Positions 4,852-5,198 of a DNA stretch of 5,198 bases are shown here, piece after piece. Below the pieces are notes generated by a model. The model saw only the letters and a list, made by a program, of their open reading frames with translations. It was not told the origin of the DNA and made no database searches. The stretch lies in the NCBI GenBank assembly GCA_014380255.1, contig JACMKG010000382.1, forward strand, positions 1-5,198, given 5' to 3'. Position 1 is the stretch's first letter. Every line of letters starts with the position of its first letter. The translations under genes were made by a program, and so were the position numbers. The DNA comes from Prolixibacteraceae bacterium (GTDB lineage Bacteria > Bacteroidota > Bacteroidia > Bacteroidales > Prolixibacteraceae).

Positions 4852-5198
4852 TTAATTAGCTTCCTTCAGAAACGCTTTTATATTTTCAAGTACTTTTTCA
4901 GAGAGCCTTGCTTTGGCTTCAAGGGTAAATCCGGATGATTTTTCAGAGATAATCACATTGGGAAGCTTCGAAAGCTCTTCAAGGTGCTCCCCCACCCCTA
5001 CCCTGTCAAAAATGGCATAGGAAGTTTTATCTGCGGAAATCCAATTTGTAAATGCTTGCTTATCGAACGTCAGGCCAATGGCTGTGTTTATCAATACAGA
5101 ATTGGGTTTTTTATGGCTGAACTCTTTTTCATGCAGCACTATGGAGTTTTTTGGCAGGTGAAGGCTGATCACATCACTGGTTGCCATGAGTTGATCCA
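4852..5198 (-). CDS. D-2-hydroxyacid dehydrogenase-like protein, C-terminal part (partial)
   Basis: The frame is open to the right edge: DQL precedes the Met at 5185-5187 (residue 1 below), so the true start lies outside the window and this is the C-terminal 114 codons. The fold markers match the NAD-binding domain of D-isomer-specific 2-hydroxyacid dehydrogenases (SerA/PGDH relatives). They are SDVISLHLP (4-12), NSVLINTAIGLTFDKQAF (29-46), YAIFDRV (57-63), LPNVII (75-80) and the final helix GFTLEAKARLSEKVLENIK. Three catalytic positions differ from the family. The Arg of the N-T-x-R-G motif is Ile37, the Glu of the DVFxxEP motif is Gly66 (or shifted to Glu67), and the His of the TPH motif is Lys83. 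It may be a non-catalytic or divergent oxidoreductase. Stop TAA 4852-4854; no terminator is obvious. Confidence 0.85.
   Translation of the reverse strand, partial: DQLMATSDVISLHLPKNSIVLHEKEFSHKKPNSVLINTAIGLTFDKQAFTNWISADKTSYAIFDRVGVGEHLEELSKLPNVIISEKSSGFTLEAKARLSEKVLENIKAFLKEAN

Overview
The window looks like a piece of a Bacteroidota chromosome, probably an anaerobic or marine Bacteroidales/Marinilabiliales-type or Cytophagales-type organism. Four things suggest this: AT-rich intergenic DNA, TA-rich regions instead of Shine-Dalgarno sites before the start codons, two promoter candidates of the Bacteroidota TTTG/TAnnTTTG kind, and an outer-membrane barrel protein of a type common in that phylum. 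The assignment rests on these traits and on recalled family resemblance, not on a database search.

Layout from left to right. Positions 1-519 hold a possible 3' tail of a plus-strand gene, a 156-bp MITE-like element with 18-bp terminal inverted repeats and a possible 4-5 bp target duplication, then a stretch with no supported gene. All five clear genes lie on the minus strand. They are a small cupin (520-870) just downstream of a bacterial PH-domain protein (919-1299), an unrecognised 149-aa protein (1874-2323), a 427-aa outer-membrane beta-barrel protein (2706-3989), and the C-terminal part of a D-2-hydroxyacid dehydrogenase-like protein that runs off the right edge (4852 to beyond 5198). 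Strong hairpins close the 149-aa and 427-aa genes. Two start-less, protein-like reading frames (2456-2617 and 4749-4847, minus) look like gene remnants.

The most unusual part is 4455-4629. It is a palindrome about 160 bp long, with 45-nt arms (42 of 45 paired). Its AT-rich centre is built from palindromic hexamers (TTCGAA, TACGTA) spaced about 11 bp apart, close to one helical turn. The arms carry GTCTTA/TAAGAC words at the same 11-bp spacing. It lies between a locally GC-rich block and a pair of 20-nt direct repeats, with no clear gene inside.

The genes do not form a recognisable pathway. The PH-domain gene and the cupin may be co-transcribed (48-bp gap); the others look like separate transcription units. 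No tRNA, rRNA, CRISPR array or complete insertion sequence was seen. The window reads as ordinary housekeeping or accessory genes separated by repeat-rich, partly decayed intergenic DNA. I did not find a convincing new multi-gene system.
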